64,000 nucleotides of DNA from Endozoicomonas montiporae CL-33 (GCF_001583435.1 NZ_CP013251.1:2005617-2069616); one strand, 5' to 3'. Numbered from the stretch's first letter, positions 1 through 8,894 are shown. Made by a program: numbers and translations. Notes: a model not told the origin generated them from the letters alone.

Positions 1-32
1 CGGTTTTTTCAGCAAGCATGATTCAGTTCCTT

Positions 33-1013
33 TCAAAGACAGGTTTCTTTCAGTTCTGTCAGCTTGAGCACCCGGGTTTTCAGCTCCGGATGATGGTCAG
101 CGGCAATCCAGCGCCAGCACATGGTTCCAATGTTGTGTCCAGCCGTTTCAATCCAGTTGGGTGCGCCGGGGTCCGTATGGGAAATCACCAGTCTGACGCT
201 GCCATCGGGTTCGTAATGAGCGGTATGTTTATTGACATGGATGTTGTGATGGCGGTAATCAAGAGATTCCATCCACCAGTTGTCGAGCTGGAAATTCCAG
301 GTCTGGCACTGGGGAATCTCAGGCGCTTCGATCACCAGTACCTCGTCGTCTTCCAGTTGCCAGGCACTGTGGAAGTAATAAATATTCGGGTCACCACCAA
401 TGAACTGGCAGTATTCCTGATCAGCGGGTGGCAGTGTGTTGAGGGTGGGAAGGAAGGATTCACTCCAGTTTTCAAACATATTGGCAGCGCCCTGTAAAAA
501 ACGGACGGCACCGTTTAATCCCTGCTCAAGTTTCTCAGCGGTTAATGGCTCCGGACGATGGCTTTCTGAACCGATTCGTTCGATTTTCAGTTTTGCTGCG
601 GTTTCATTGATCCGGTCCTGAAACGTCTGTCGCACATTAATAGCATTGGTGTCAGGGGACATACGTAACCAGTTGCCCTCCTGTTCTTTCTGGCTGACGA
701 TGATTTCAAAGGAACCGTCGTCTTCTATCTGAATGTCTCCGGAGTCGAGAAACCCCGTGGTTTCCATGCTCCCACCGCTTGCGTATTTATTGATGATGGC
801 ACTGAAGCCCAGATAATCAACAGAGCCCCGGCTACCGGTGATTCTATAGTCGTATTCTGGGTTGATTCGGGCGCTTTCGTAGCGGTTGTCGGGGTTATCG
901 ACACCCAGCTTGATGGTCTCATGACAACCACAGCGCAGGTGTGGGAACATCGGGTCGTTATGCTCCAGAAAACTTTCCAGTCCGCCGCGTAGCAGGCGGG
1001 TGAGGTATCGATA
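33..1013 (-). pseudogene. DUF1214-domain protein, C-terminal part, split by an ISKra4-type element
   Basis: This is the large C-terminal part of a DUF1254/DUF1214-type protein of unknown function. About 325 host-derived residues remain, with the Trp/His/Asp-rich C-terminus (NWIETAGHNIGTMCWRW) typical of DUF1214. The apparent start Met-Arg-Leu-Ser is encoded by the inverted repeat of the inserted element. The host reading frame resumes at TATCGATACC with Tyr-Arg-Tyr-Leu. The missing N-terminus is at 2627-2769, and removing 1014-2626 plus one copy of the 8-bp target duplication rejoins the frame as AEGYRYLTRLLRGG. The gene lay directly downstream of the SDR gene on the same strand, so the two were probably one TetR-controlled operon. 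Function is unknown, and the break is seen directly. Confidence 0.85.
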
Positions 1014-1039
1014 GGGTGAAAGTCTCATATTGACTGGTA

Positions 1040-2074
1040 CTATAATTCCAAGTCACCTTTCTGCATGGGGAATGGGATGACATTGTCCATACCCACTTCC
1101 GTGACCTTGGCGCAGTAGGTCACCGCCAGTAACTTCCAGCCATTGTCGAACATGCCACTCTGAATTAATGACCTTGCTGTCAAAATACCTTGGCCTCCGG
1201 GATGCCGCCACCTCATTCCAGAACACTTCATTCGCTGCGTTACCAAGGTTTTACAAGTAGCCTCAATAACCCCTGAGCCTATTGGCAAGTTGTGCGACAA
1301 GTGTTCAGCATAGTTCATGCGGGTTCGATTACTTCTGAAGTACTCCAGCTCTGTTTTCAACTTCGATCGACGAGGGTGTCGTTTATGCTGGTAAGCCAGA
1401 GCTTTGATGACTTTTTCAACACCTTCGGGCTCCTCTTTGAGGATGTGGCGATAGGTGATGAACTTTTCTCTGGATTTGTTGCTGTTTTCACCATAGGACA
1501 GGTCAAACGCTTTCTTCAGGTGCTCTGCGGCATGATAGAAGTCTACAACCTCGTGACCTTCAGGGAGTTCATTGGCAAGGTAGGTCCAGTTGTCTTTTGC
1601 CCCATCAGCGACTTTAACAAGCGTCAGATCTGGCCTCTGTCGAAGAGCTTCGCTCAGGAGTGCGGAGAGTGATTGTTTCAAAGTCACTTTCTTGCTTTCA
1701 GGCATTCGACTCATCCTGACCGTTGAGAGGCGTTCACCCTGTGCATCGTAAAACGACAATGTTCCACAACTGGCCTCCTGACAGCCAGCAGGGCCACGGG
1801 TTCGCTTGCCATCGACTCTATTCTGTTCCCGCTTTTCCTGACGTTTACCATCTTTCATCGGCAACATGACGCCATCAAGAGAAGCGGCGGCAGTCACAGC
1901 TTCTTCAGGAACCTTGACGCTTTCCCAGAGAAAGTCTTCAAAGGCTTCCCTATTGGGTTCCCACTGCGCATTGAACTTTTTGGGTAGTCTGGCCAGAGAG
2001 CTTTCCGAGGGCGTCATGTTCCCTATCAGATCAAGTAGGCTTTTAGCCTCTCCGGGAGGCATTTGCGCAACCAT
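1040..2074 (-). CDS. ISKra4-family transposase, catalytic (downstream) frame
   Basis: This is the catalytic part of a DDE transposase, 344 residues as an open frame. Likely acidic residues are the Asp of SLDGVML (about residue 67), the Asp of KVADGAKDNW and the Glu of GSGVIEATCKTLV. The last motif and the following MKCSGMRW block are hallmarks of the ISKra4 group. The frame overlaps the upstream frame (2026-2475) by 49 bases. In this frame coding sense continues upstream of its first Met as YWTPKAAKQAVW. The two frames together therefore encode one protein, read either through a -1 frameshift near the CCAAAAGC stretch or broken by a one-base deletion. Which is true cannot be decided from one copy. 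Confidence 0.85.
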   Translation of the reverse strand: MVAQMPPGEAKSLLDLIGNMTPSESSLARLPKKFNAQWEPNREAFEDFLWESVKVPEEAVTAAASLDGVMLPMKDGKRQEKREQNRVDGKRTRGPAGCQEASCGTLSFYDAQGERLSTVRMSRMPESKKVTLKQSLSALLSEALRQRPDLTLVKVADGAKDNWTYLANELPEGHEVVDFYHAAEHLKKAFDLSYGENSNKSREKFITYRHILKEEPEGVEKVIKALAYQHKRHPRRSKLKTELEYFRSNRTRMNYAEHLSHNLPIGSGVIEATCKTLVTQRMKCSGMRWRHPGGQGILTARSLIQSGMFDNGWKLLAVTYCAKVTEVGMDNVIPFPMQKGDLEL

Positions 2075-2475
2075 CCAGACAGCTTGTTTAGCTGCTTTTG
2101 GTGTCCAATACCCTCTACAATACCTGCCTGTAGCTCCAAAGGGATGATAGAGTGATCCTTACCGTTACGATAGAGCGTACGCAAAACCCGGACAGGGCCG
2201 ACAGCGGATTGATAAGTTTCTGAAGATCGCAACACCCGATGGTAACAGACACCGCTTACCTCAATCGCAGGAACGTCAATATCAAGCCCGGTCAGGTCTT
2301 CTGCCAGAACGCTTTGCTCTGCTTCGATAAAGAGTTTATGGATCTCACCTTCATAGTCTTCAAAGTGCTTGATTGGGCTGTGTTCCTGACGAAGAACGGC
2401 CAGTTTTTGCTCAAGCTGTTGGATAGCATGACAAGAAAAATTGGCGGCTTCAGCTAGTGGCTGACATACTTGCAT
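2026..2475 (-). CDS. ISKra4-family transposase, N-terminal (upstream) frame
   Basis: This is the N-terminal 149-residue frame of the same transposase. It contains the conserved block with the YEGEIHKLF and VPAIEVSGVCYHRVLRSSE segments. The last ~25 residues (after VEGIGHQK) are out-of-frame sequence, and the in-frame continuation lies in the overlapping downstream frame. A -1 shift near the run CCAAAAGC would fuse the two into a product of roughly 470 residues, close to usual length for the family. If no frameshift occurs the element is inactive. Confidence 0.75.
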   Translation of the reverse strand: MQVCQPLAEAANFSCHAIQQLEQKLAVLRQEHSPIKHFEDYEGEIHKLFIEAEQSVLAEDLTGLDIDVPAIEVSGVCYHRVLRSSETYQSAVGPVRVLRTLYRNGKDHSIIPLELQAGIVEGIGHQKQLNKLSGWLRKCLPERLKAYLI

Positions 2476-2626
2476 CGGGGCGGCCTTTCACTGTTGCGGT
2501 ATCTTTTACAGTAACCATCATAGCGGTGTTTGGCCGTTCCTATGTAAGTCCAGAGAAAATTTGTAGCTGCTGTATAAACCACGGACGGCAAGCCCAGAAA
2601 AAATGGTCAGTATGAGACTTTCACCC

Positions 2627-2769
2627 TATCGATAGCCTTCTGCCTGGTTGAAAGCGTCCTGTGGGGCTTTGTCACTCTGGATGATTTTTCCAGCCTGCTT
2701 CAGGGCATCACAGAACTCATCCCAGACAGTGCCGTTGATGACTTTTTGTTCAGCGTTTTTTGTGTTCAT
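2627..2769 (-). pseudogene. DUF1214-domain protein, N-terminal fragment
   Basis: These are the first 47 codons of the DUF1214 gene, starting at an ATG (2767-2769). They read through MNTKNAEQKVINGTVW to AEGYR, where the inserted element supplies an in-frame TAG. The fragment lies 43 bases downstream of the SDR gene on the same strand, which supports a two-gene operon before the insertion. See 33-1013 for the rest. Confidence 0.8.
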
Positions 2770-2812
2770 TATTTTTCTCACGCAGTATCAGGTCATACCT
2801 TGATCAGGCAGC

Positions 2813-3616
2813 TCATGCCGCCATAAACTCTCCGCCATTGACGTCTAAAGTGGCACCGGTCACCGCTGAAGCGTAATCAGATACCAGAAACAGTGCGGCT
2901 TTGGCGCAGTCTGTATCCGTAGGAATGTGACCCAGAGGAATGTTCCGGGTAATTTGCTGCATGGCTTCTTCTTCTGATATCTGCTCATTGTTTGCTGTGA
3001 ATTTGACAAAGGTTTGCACTGGCAGTCCCCACATCCAGCCCATCAGGGCAGTGTTTACCCTGATGCCATATTGACCCAGCTCTTTAGCAAGGTATTTGAC
3101 AGTGGTGTTCAGGGCACCTTTGGAAGCGGCATAACCGGCTTCGCCACCAAACTCAAGCACGAAGGGTTTACGGGTTGCCATTGTGCTGATCATGGTGATG
3201 GCTCCGGACTTCTGTTCTTTCATGGCGGGTAAAACGGCCTGAGTCATGTTCATGGTGCCGATCAGGTTGGTGTCCATAACACGACGCCAGTCTTTCAGAT
3301 CAGCGCTCTCAACCGGTTCAAAGTTACCGTGGTAGAAAGCACTGTTAATGAGGGCATCGACACGGCTGAAGGCTTTCAGGGACTCTTTCACAAGGTGATC
3401 GCATTGAGCCCGGTCGCATATATCGGTGGGAACTTTCAGAATTTCACAATCAAGGCCAAGCTCGTTAACACGCTGTTCAGCATCACCCAGGCTGGCGGCT
3501 GTGCGGGCACCGAGTACCAACCCTCTGGCTCCCGCTCTGGCGGCCTCGATAGCGAGCTTTACCCCAAGTCCGGGGCCAATACCGGAAATAATCACGACTT
3601 TGTCTTTAAGCAGCAT
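2813..3616 (-). CDS. SDR-family NAD(P)-dependent oxidoreductase
   Basis: This is a classical short-chain dehydrogenase/reductase of 267 residues, the normal length. It has the nucleotide-binding glycine motif GIGPGLG (residues 12-18), NSA at 91-93 in place of the usual NAG, and the catalytic tetrad Asn117, Ser144, Tyr162 and Lys166 (YAASK). The C-terminal GATLDVNGGEFM is the usual SDR ending. Substrate is not predictable. The gene is divergent from a TetR regulator at 3719, with two palindromic operators in the 102-bp gap, so repression by that regulator and induction by a small ligand are likely. The downstream partner gene (DUF1214) is broken by an insertion. Confidence 0.92.
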   Translation of the reverse strand: MLLKDKVVIISGIGPGLGVKLAIEAARAGARGLVLGARTAASLGDAEQRVNELGLDCEILKVPTDICDRAQCDHLVKESLKAFSRVDALINSAFYHGNFEPVESADLKDWRRVMDTNLIGTMNMTQAVLPAMKEQKSGAITMISTMATRKPFVLEFGGEAGYAASKGALNTTVKYLAKELGQYGIRVNTALMGWMWGLPVQTFVKFTANNEQISEEEAMQQITRNIPLGHIPTDTDCAKAALFLVSDYASAVTGATLDVNGGEFMAA

Positions 3617-3636
3617 TTTTATTATTCTCTGTTTTG

Positions 3637-3688
3637 CTTATCGCCTGATAAGTTATACAAAGTAAGAAGCGGCTTATCAAGTGATAAG
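3637..3688. promoter_or_regulatory. two palindromic operators for the divergent TetR regulator
   Basis: The gap between the SDR and TetR genes holds two copies of the dyad CTTATC-N4-GATAAG, at 3637-3652 and 3673-3688. In the second copy the arms extend to CTTATCA/TGATAAG. Centres are 36 bp apart. A further half-site GATAAG lies near 3711. Placement between divergent genes and dyad symmetry fit autoregulated TetR-type control of both directions. Binding is inferred. Confidence 0.75.
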
Positions 3689-3718
3689 TTGTCAGTAGTG
3701 TCCAACAAGGATAAGTCG

Positions 3719-4345
3719 ATGAGTAAACCGACAACACGGGATGTCATCCTTGATACCGCCGAACGACTGTTTGCCCGGCAGGGTATAGAGGCGGTTTCCC
3801 TGCGTACGATTAATACCGAAGCGGGTTTCAGTGTGGCAGCACTGCATTATCATTTCCGTAACCGTCAGGGATTGATTGAAGCACTGATTGAACGAGACCA
3901 GAAACCGGTTCTGTCGCGCAGGCAAGAACTGCTCGACGAGCTGGATACTCTGGTGAAACCGGAAGTGCGACAGATTACAGAAGCGTTGGTTTTACCCATG
4001 GCAGAACCGATAATCGATAATCCTGAAAAAGGTCTGCAAACCATTAAGTTTCTGTTCCAGACGTATATTGACCAGAAGAACCACAGACAGGTCAGCGAGG
4101 TAATAGAAGAAAGCTTTCGTATATTTGACCGGTTATTGGTAAGCGCCTTACCCGAACTGGATCGGAACCTGCTCCATCAGCGCTGGGTGGTGGCTGCAGA
4201 GCTGACATTTCAGGGACTGGCCAATATTGATAATGTCATGACGCTGCGTCCGCATCAGGATGAGAGAGAGAATTACCGGGATTATGTCCGGCGGTTAATC
4301 GATTTTATTGCCGGAGGGCTGGCAGCGGACGCATCTGCAGCATGA
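3719..4345 (+). CDS. TetR/AcrR-family transcriptional regulator
   Basis: This is a 208-residue regulator with an N-terminal TetR helix-turn-helix. The recognition region around residues 28-55 reads through SLRTINTEAGFSVAALHYHF. The start at the ATG giving MSKPTTRDVILDTAERLF matches the usual TetR N-terminus. The longer upstream open frame only runs across the operator region and the SDR gene. The C-terminal ligand-binding half is not assignable to a ligand. It is divergent from the SDR gene and very probably represses it and itself through the two CTTATC-N4-GATAAG sites. Confidence 0.9.
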   Translation: MSKPTTRDVILDTAERLFARQGIEAVSLRTINTEAGFSVAALHYHFRNRQGLIEALIERDQKPVLSRRQELLDELDTLVKPEVRQITEALVLPMAEPIIDNPEKGLQTIKFLFQTYIDQKNHRQVSEVIEESFRIFDRLLVSALPELDRNLLHQRWVVAAELTFQGLANIDNVMTLRPHQDERENYRDYVRRLIDFIAGGLAADASAA

Positions 4346-4356
4346 CCCGGTTGTGT

Positions 4357-4852
4357 TTATGGCTGGTTAAGGTTTATCTGCCAGTAACCTACATCCAGCC
4401 ACTGATCGAATTTAAATCCCACCTGCTCAAAGTGAGCGACTTTTTTCATGCCCATTTTTTCGTGCAGTGCAATGCTGGGTGCATTGGGCAGGGTAATGCC
4501 TGCAATGGCTGCGTGGATGCCAGACGCTTTAAGCTCTGAAAAAAGAGACTGATAGAAGAGACTGGCCCAGACCTCTGCCTTTGGCCTCATTGCTCAGGTA
4601 GACAGTGACTTCTACCGAGAAACGGTAAGCACTTCGTTCCCGCCATGGCGCAGCATAGGCGTAACCCAGTACCTGACCCTCCTCTTCTGCAACCAGCCAC
4701 GGAAGACCGGCTTCGTTATACCGGTTAATGCGTTCACGGATCTGTCCGGCAGAAACCGTCTGTTCTTCAAAAGTGATGGTGGTCTCAAGAATATAGGGGT
4801 TATAAATGCCAGCAATGGCTGCAGCGTCTTGCTGCTTAACAGGTCTGATCAT
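4357..4852 (-). pseudogene. GNAT N-acetyltransferase (phosphinothricin acetyltransferase-like), frameshifted
   Basis: Two overlapping frames together make one GNAT protein of about 165 residues. The N-terminal frame (4529-4852) starts MIRPVKQQDAAAIAGIYNPY and includes the acetyl-CoA loop KGRGLGQ. The C-terminal frame (4357-4590) continues with YQSLFSELKASGIHAAIAGI and ends in the family motif HEKMGMKKVAHFEQVGFKF. The shift is in the CTCTTCTATCAG stretch near 4560, where one extra base breaks the frame. It is probably inactive unless this is a sequencing error. The family acetylates amino groups of small amines. Confidence 0.85.
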
Positions 4853-4876
4853 AGAGTTTTATTAAGTAAATAAGCT

Positions 4877-5359
4877 TTAAAGCTCTTTCTCCCAGAACTG
4901 GGCAGAGCCATTTTGTTCATTGAGTATGTAAGGGCTGAAACCTGCCTTCAGGTAAGCTTTCCTTGCCGGTTCGTTGCCTTCCAACACTTCCAGAGTTACT
5001 TTGCAGCAGCCTTTCTCCTGCGCAATGTGTTCAATGGTTTCCAGCAGCATGGTTGCAATTTTTCTGCCCCGAAATTCCGGGCTGACTGCCAGATCGTGAA
5101 TATTGATCAGAGGTTTGCACTTGAAGGTTGAAAACGCTTCAAAACAATTGGCAAAACCGGCAGGCTGGTCATCAACATAACAAAGCAGACTGAAAGCGTG
5201 AGGAATAGTCGCCAGTGCAGACACCAGGTTGTCTTTTGTGTACTGGCTGAGTGATTGGTTGCCACCGATCGGGTCTTCAGCGTAGTGGTTCAGAAGATGA
5301 ATAAGGTCTTCTGCCTGCTTGTTATTGGCGTAATCAACGGTGACTACCTGTATAGACAT
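4877..5359 (-). CDS. GNAT-family N-acetyltransferase
   Basis: This is a 160-residue single-domain GNAT protein. The acetyl-CoA pyrophosphate loop is RGRKIA (residues 97-102), following the strand INIHDLAVSPEF. The C-terminal NEPARKAYLKAGF matches the family's last motif. Substrate is unknown. It lies 25 bp upstream of the broken GNAT gene on the same strand, so the two may have been co-transcribed. Confidence 0.88.
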   Translation of the reverse strand: MSIQVVTVDYANNKQAEDLIHLLNHYAEDPIGGNQSLSQYTKDNLVSALATIPHAFSLLCYVDDQPAGFANCFEAFSTFKCKPLINIHDLAVSPEFRGRKIATMLLETIEHIAQEKGCCKVTLEVLEGNEPARKAYLKAGFSPYILNEQNGSAQFWEKEL

Positions 5360-5463
5360 ACTATTTCCACTTTATTCACAACGTTGGAAGGATGCTGTAG
5401 CGGGTATGATAAAAGCAGAGGCTAGCCAAAGATACAGGCATGATGTTTCGGACAGCATTCTGG

Positions 5464-6648
5464 CTACTTGGGATGAGTGCACTGACCGTAGGTTTTCCAC
5501 GCTGGTATAGCTGCCAGTAACGAGCCTACAAACAATATCAGCAGTAAAAACTTCACTTCCTCCAACGAAGCCGGATGTTCAGTCATCCAGACTTGCCATT
5601 CTCCGGGCATAAACCCCTCCAGCCCAAAAACAATTCCCTTGAATAGAAAAAAGCCTGTAATGGTCGCAGTTCCGATAATAAGAAACGGTTCCAGCAGGCC
5701 GATGGCAATGACCTGATAAGATCGGGCACCCAGCATTCGCAAGGTGTCGATTTCATAACGACGTTCAGCCAGACTGCTGGTAACGCTGAAGAACACGGTG
5801 ATCAGTGCCATAACAGTGATCAGCATGACAACGGCGATCATCAGGTCGGCAAACTGGTTGGCATAGTTCTGAATAAAGCCCAGCTCCCGGTCAGGAATAA
5901 CCACCTCGACCGGAGAAGGTGCCGTTTGTTTAATCTGCTGCTCCATGGGCAGTAATGCCAGACGGTTGTGGAGCTGCAACAGAATAAGGTTTATGTTGCC
6001 GGCAGGCTGTTCCGGTTGAAAGTCTGCCCGTACTTTCTGAAGGTCATTGATGGATGCAAGAAAACTGTTGTCTAAAGCCGATCCGGTGGGAGCCAATATA
6101 CCTGTGATGGTGAAAGGTCTGGTGTATTCATCCTCAATGGAAGGCTCCATCCCTCTGGCCAGAGTCATTCTTTCACCCACCTGGTAACCGGTCTGCTGAG
6201 CCACCGCAGAGCCCAGAACGATGCTGTCAGGCAGGCTAAAACCTTCACCTTCTGTAAACGTCAGTGGTTGATTACGATCAAACCGGTTAAACAACTCGTT
6301 TGTGGTACCGGTGACAGGAAAACCCCGGTGGCTTTCCATGATGCTCAGAGGGATGGCAGACGCAATCTCAGGATGCTCGCTGAGCGCTTTATAGACACTG
6401 ATGTCAATGGCGGGCGGCGTGCTGCCGATTCGAAACAGACCATACAGTGCCAGATGAGAAGGCTGTGAGGGAGCGCCAACAATCAGGTCAGACTGCCCGG
6501 TAACCCGCTCAATGGTCTGGGAAATACTGTTTTTTACATGCACCAGTACCAACAGCAGTGTTGTGCTGAAAGCCAGCCCCAGCAGTGACACTATGGCCTT
6601 GGTTTTTCTTCGTCCAAGACTGTTTTTAACGAGTTGCAGTATCACCAT
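5464..6648 (-). CDS. ABC transporter permease, FtsX/MacB type
   Basis: This 394-residue inner-membrane protein has the FtsX/MacB layout. There is one N-terminal membrane segment (about 17-37), a large periplasmic domain, then three C-terminal segments (about 267-290, 315-340 and 368-388). The cytoplasmic loop SSLAERRYEIDTLRMLGA is the conserved contact with the ATPase. The gene overlaps the upstream ATPase by 7 bases, so the two form one transporter. Together with the upstream exported proteins it suggests a mechanotransmission or lipoprotein/peptide export role. The substrate is unknown. Confidence 0.9.
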   Translation of the reverse strand: MVILQLVKNSLGRRKTKAIVSLLGLAFSTTLLLVLVHVKNSISQTIERVTGQSDLIVGAPSQPSHLALYGLFRIGSTPPAIDISVYKALSEHPEIASAIPLSIMESHRGFPVTGTTNELFNRFDRNQPLTFTEGEGFSLPDSIVLGSAVAQQTGYQVGERMTLARGMEPSIEDEYTRPFTITGILAPTGSALDNSFLASINDLQKVRADFQPEQPAGNINLILLQLHNRLALLPMEQQIKQTAPSPVEVVIPDRELGFIQNYANQFADLMIAVVMLITVMALITVFFSVTSSLAERRYEIDTLRMLGARSYQVIAIGLLEPFLIIGTATITGFFLFKGIVFGLEGFMPGEWQVWMTEHPASLEEVKFLLLILFVGSLLAAIPAWKTYGQCTHPK

Positions 6649-7355
6649 AACGGGTTACTCAATGCGTTTTTGTTGATGTCTTTCATATTGATATGCCTTT
6701 CAAACAGCGGATTGGCTTCTTTGTTGTGGGTAATACAGATCAGGGTGGTGTTATTTTCTCTGGCATGCTCAATCAAGAGTTCATAGACCAGTCGCTGGCT
6801 GTAACTGCCCATGGCAGAGGCCGGCTCGTCGGCCAGTATCAGGCTGGGATTACCGATCAGTGCGCGGGCTACGGCGACCCGTTGTTGGAGCCCTTTGCTC
6901 AGTTGGTCAGTTTTATGACGTAAACGCATGGGGTCTTCCAGCTTTAGGCGTGCCATCAGCTGGTAGGCTTCATACTCTCCGGACAGTTCGGCGCTATCGA
7001 CGATCTGCTGTTTGCGAGGAGAAAAGCCACAGGGCAGGAGAATATTCTCCAGCGCTGTCAGGTAAGGCATAAGGTTCAGGCTTTGAAAAACATAACCAAT
7101 ATGGTCTGCCCGAAAGTGATCTTTTTCACTGCGGCTCATTTGGGTCAGATTGCGCCCCAGCACCCGAACCTTTCCGCTGTCTGGTTCCAGTAAACCGGAT
7201 AACAGCTTCATCAGTGTCGTTTTTCCAGAGCCGTTCTCGCCAAACAACAAGACGACTTCACCGTTGTGAATCTGCAGCGATGGAATGTCGATACAGTCCC
7301 GACCGTTAAAAGCCAGCTTAAGATCCTGTATATCAATGGCCAGTGTTTCGCTCAT
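6642..7355 (-). CDS. ABC transporter ATP-binding protein (MacB/LolD-like)
   Basis: This is a complete 237-residue ABC ATPase. It has Walker A GENGSGKT (39-46), Q-loop Gln91, signature LSKGLQQR (152-159, a variant of LSGGQ), Walker B LILADEP (172-178) and switch His210. It powers the FtsX-type permease encoded immediately downstream (7-base overlap) and overlaps the preceding gene by 4 bases. The family normally works as a dimer on the cytoplasmic face. Confidence 0.93.
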   Translation of the reverse strand: MSETLAIDIQDLKLAFNGRDCIDIPSLQIHNGEVVLLFGENGSGKTTLMKLLSGLLEPDSGKVRVLGRNLTQMSRSEKDHFRADHIGYVFQSLNLMPYLTALENILLPCGFSPRKQQIVDSAELSGEYEAYQLMARLKLEDPMRLRHKTDQLSKGLQQRVAVARALIGNPSLILADEPASAMGSYSQRLVYELLIEHARENNTTLICITHNKEANPLFERHINMKDINKNALSNPLW

Positions 7356-7903
7356 GGCCCCCTCCTGGCTGATTGTGTGTCTGGATGGATGGTGATCCTA
7401 TTCTCGGGCAGCGTCAGGGTCTGTTTGTTTTGCCAGAAATCTGTTGTCAGCCAGATATTCATCTGCTTCAGGCCGGGTAATGCGGTTTGCAGGTCTGACT
7501 GGACGGACTTGAGGGCTTGTGGGGTCTGGCAGTGAAAATCATAGAACCCTTCGACGTCACCCGATGACTCATTACTGTCGTCTGACTGATTCTGAAAAAT
7601 CCGGTGGCTGCTCAGGCTGCACTCTGCTTTCGGGCTGGTATGCCATAGGTTGGGGGTGTCGGTCAGTCGTTGTGCAATGCTTTGCTGAGGTTCGTCGGGA
7701 GCCAGAAGTCCTAAAGACTGTTCCGGAACTCTCAGAAACAGGGTCAGGTTGTTTTTTGTCAATGTAATGTCCAGAAGTATCTGGGCGGGCTCGATCGCCC
7801 GGTGAATAACAGGCGCAGCACTGGCATTGTTCAGGGTGAAAGCCGTTGCCAGCAGGAGAGGCAAGAGCAGGAGAGGCAAAAGGTATATAAACCGTCGCAT
7901 CAT
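7352..7903 (-). CDS. exported protein of unknown function in an ABC-transporter operon
   Basis: This 183-residue protein has an N-terminal leucine-rich export signal (residues 1 to about 29). The rest is a soluble periplasmic domain with no family I can name. It overlaps the ABC ATPase gene by 4 bases and follows the protease gene by 2 bases, so all four genes are one operon. A substrate-binding or accessory subunit role is plausible from context only. Confidence 0.75.
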   Translation of the reverse strand: MMRRFIYLLPLLLLPLLLATAFTLNNASAAPVIHRAIEPAQILLDITLTKNNLTLFLRVPEQSLGLLAPDEPQQSIAQRLTDTPNLWHTSPKAECSLSSHRIFQNQSDDSNESSGDVEGFYDFHCQTPQALKSVQSDLQTALPGLKQMNIWLTTDFWQNKQTLTLPENRITIHPDTQSARRGP

Positions 7904-7905
7904 GG

Positions 7906-8427
7906 CTATGGCTCCTTGCTTTGCAGATAGGACTTCCCGGAGTTGACGAGAGCCGTTCGGTTTAAAAAATTTCTGCCAATCAACAACTGCTGAGGGAAAT
8001 TGCTGCGATCAATTAACGACACTTCCAGAAAACGTTTGGTCTTGCCAATACTGATTGTGTTGCGTACCACTGCCCGTTCTTTGGGAGAACCGGAGTGGGT
8101 AATAATTCGCGCGACCCGACTGACCGGCTGATGCATAGAGACCATTTTGCCGGAGGGTTTGTGATGGAAGTCATAGTACACCCATCGTTTGCCCTGACGA
8201 TTGATGTACATTTTTATATTCCGGGCATCCAGTGCCGTGGTGGTCGCGCCAGTATCAATCAGGGTGGCGACGGGTAAGGACTCAATATTGACCAGCGATG
8301 CCGTTTCGTAGGTGCCAAACACGACCAGGTCATTGGAACAGTTACAGGTTGCCTCAGCCTCATTAACTGACCATGGAGCGATGATCAGCAGGCTTGTCAG
8401 CAGGGTGAGCGAAATGAGTTTGAACAC
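7906..8427 (-). CDS. retropepsin-like aspartic protease of the RimK-associated Zn-protease-like family (PF05618)
   Basis: This 173-residue exported protein has a signal peptide (about 1-26), then the retropepsin-type active-site motif IDTGATTTALDA (Asp58-Thr-Gly) and the C-terminal flap-type motif LLIGRNFL. These motifs define the PF05618 ATP-dependent zinc protease/RimB-like family, whose members are pepsin-fold proteins. It is first in a four-gene operon with an exported protein and an ABC transporter pair. The combination suggests a periplasmic processing-export unit, which is inference. Confidence 0.82.
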   Translation of the reverse strand: MFKLISLTLLTSLLIIAPWSVNEAEATCNCSNDLVVFGTYETASLVNIESLPVATLIDTGATTTALDARNIKMYINRQGKRWVYYDFHHKPSGKMVSMHQPVSRVARIITHSGSPKERAVVRNTISIGKTKRFLEVSLIDRSNFPQQLLIGRNFLNRTALVNSGKSYLQSKEP

Positions 8428-8514
8428 AGGATTTTTTCTATAGAAACCTGTGTATTTTTATCGGATCCAGGGCCGGAAATTTAAGTTCTGTGTGCTCAAC
8501 AGATAACAATAAGA

Positions 8515-8673
8515 ATGATCGATATTCATAATCACATCATTCCCGGCATCGACGATGGAGCACTGGACATGGCAATGGCTTTGCAAATGCTGGCGATGGC
8601 ACAAAAGCAGGGTGTCACGCACCTTGTGTGTACACCGCATATGCATGTGGGACGCTTTGGTACGGGGCAGTGA
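8515..8673 (+). pseudogene. CpsB/CapC-type PHP tyrosine phosphatase, N-terminal fragment
   Basis: A 52-codon frame starts MIDIHNHIIPGIDDGA, the metal-binding start of CpsB/CapC/YwqE-type PHP phosphatases (about 250 residues when intact). It runs through LVCTPHMHVGRF and then stops at TGA. The rest of the gene is absent, so this is a remnant of a capsule-regulation gene. It lies about 270 bp from the prophage left end. Confidence 0.8.
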
Positions 8674-8894
8674 CGAGTTTATGGTTCAACTACAGCCGGG
8701 AAGGATACCTTGACAGGCGTTGTTAGAATGTTCACTAAGATAGAACGGGTAGAATTCAGCAAAGGAGTTGTATTTTTTCATTATTATGGCTTCCGGTTGA
8801 TGCAGTCAGCACTTTGTCATAGCTCAATAGGCTAATGCATGAAGACTTACGCATCAATTCAGAATATTTGTATCTGCACCAGAGAAGCAAGATA

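Larger units (their letters stand above)
1014..2626 (-). mobile_element. ISKra4-family insertion sequence
   Basis: This is a 1613-bp element with near-perfect terminal inverted repeats starting GGGTGAAAGTCTCATA, followed by a variable base and TGAC at both ends. It is flanked by 8-bp direct repeats TATCGATA at 1006-1013 and 2627-2634, which is itself a palindrome. It carries a two-frame transposase on the minus strand and interrupts a DUF1214 gene. Family assignment rests on the transposase motifs. The intact ends and target duplication indicate a fairly recent insertion. Confidence 0.9.

Noticed and set aside
3329..3718. Longer TetR protein with an upstream extension
   Set aside because: The extra residues run through the operator region and antisense to the SDR gene; the ATG at 3719 gives a standard TetR N-terminus.
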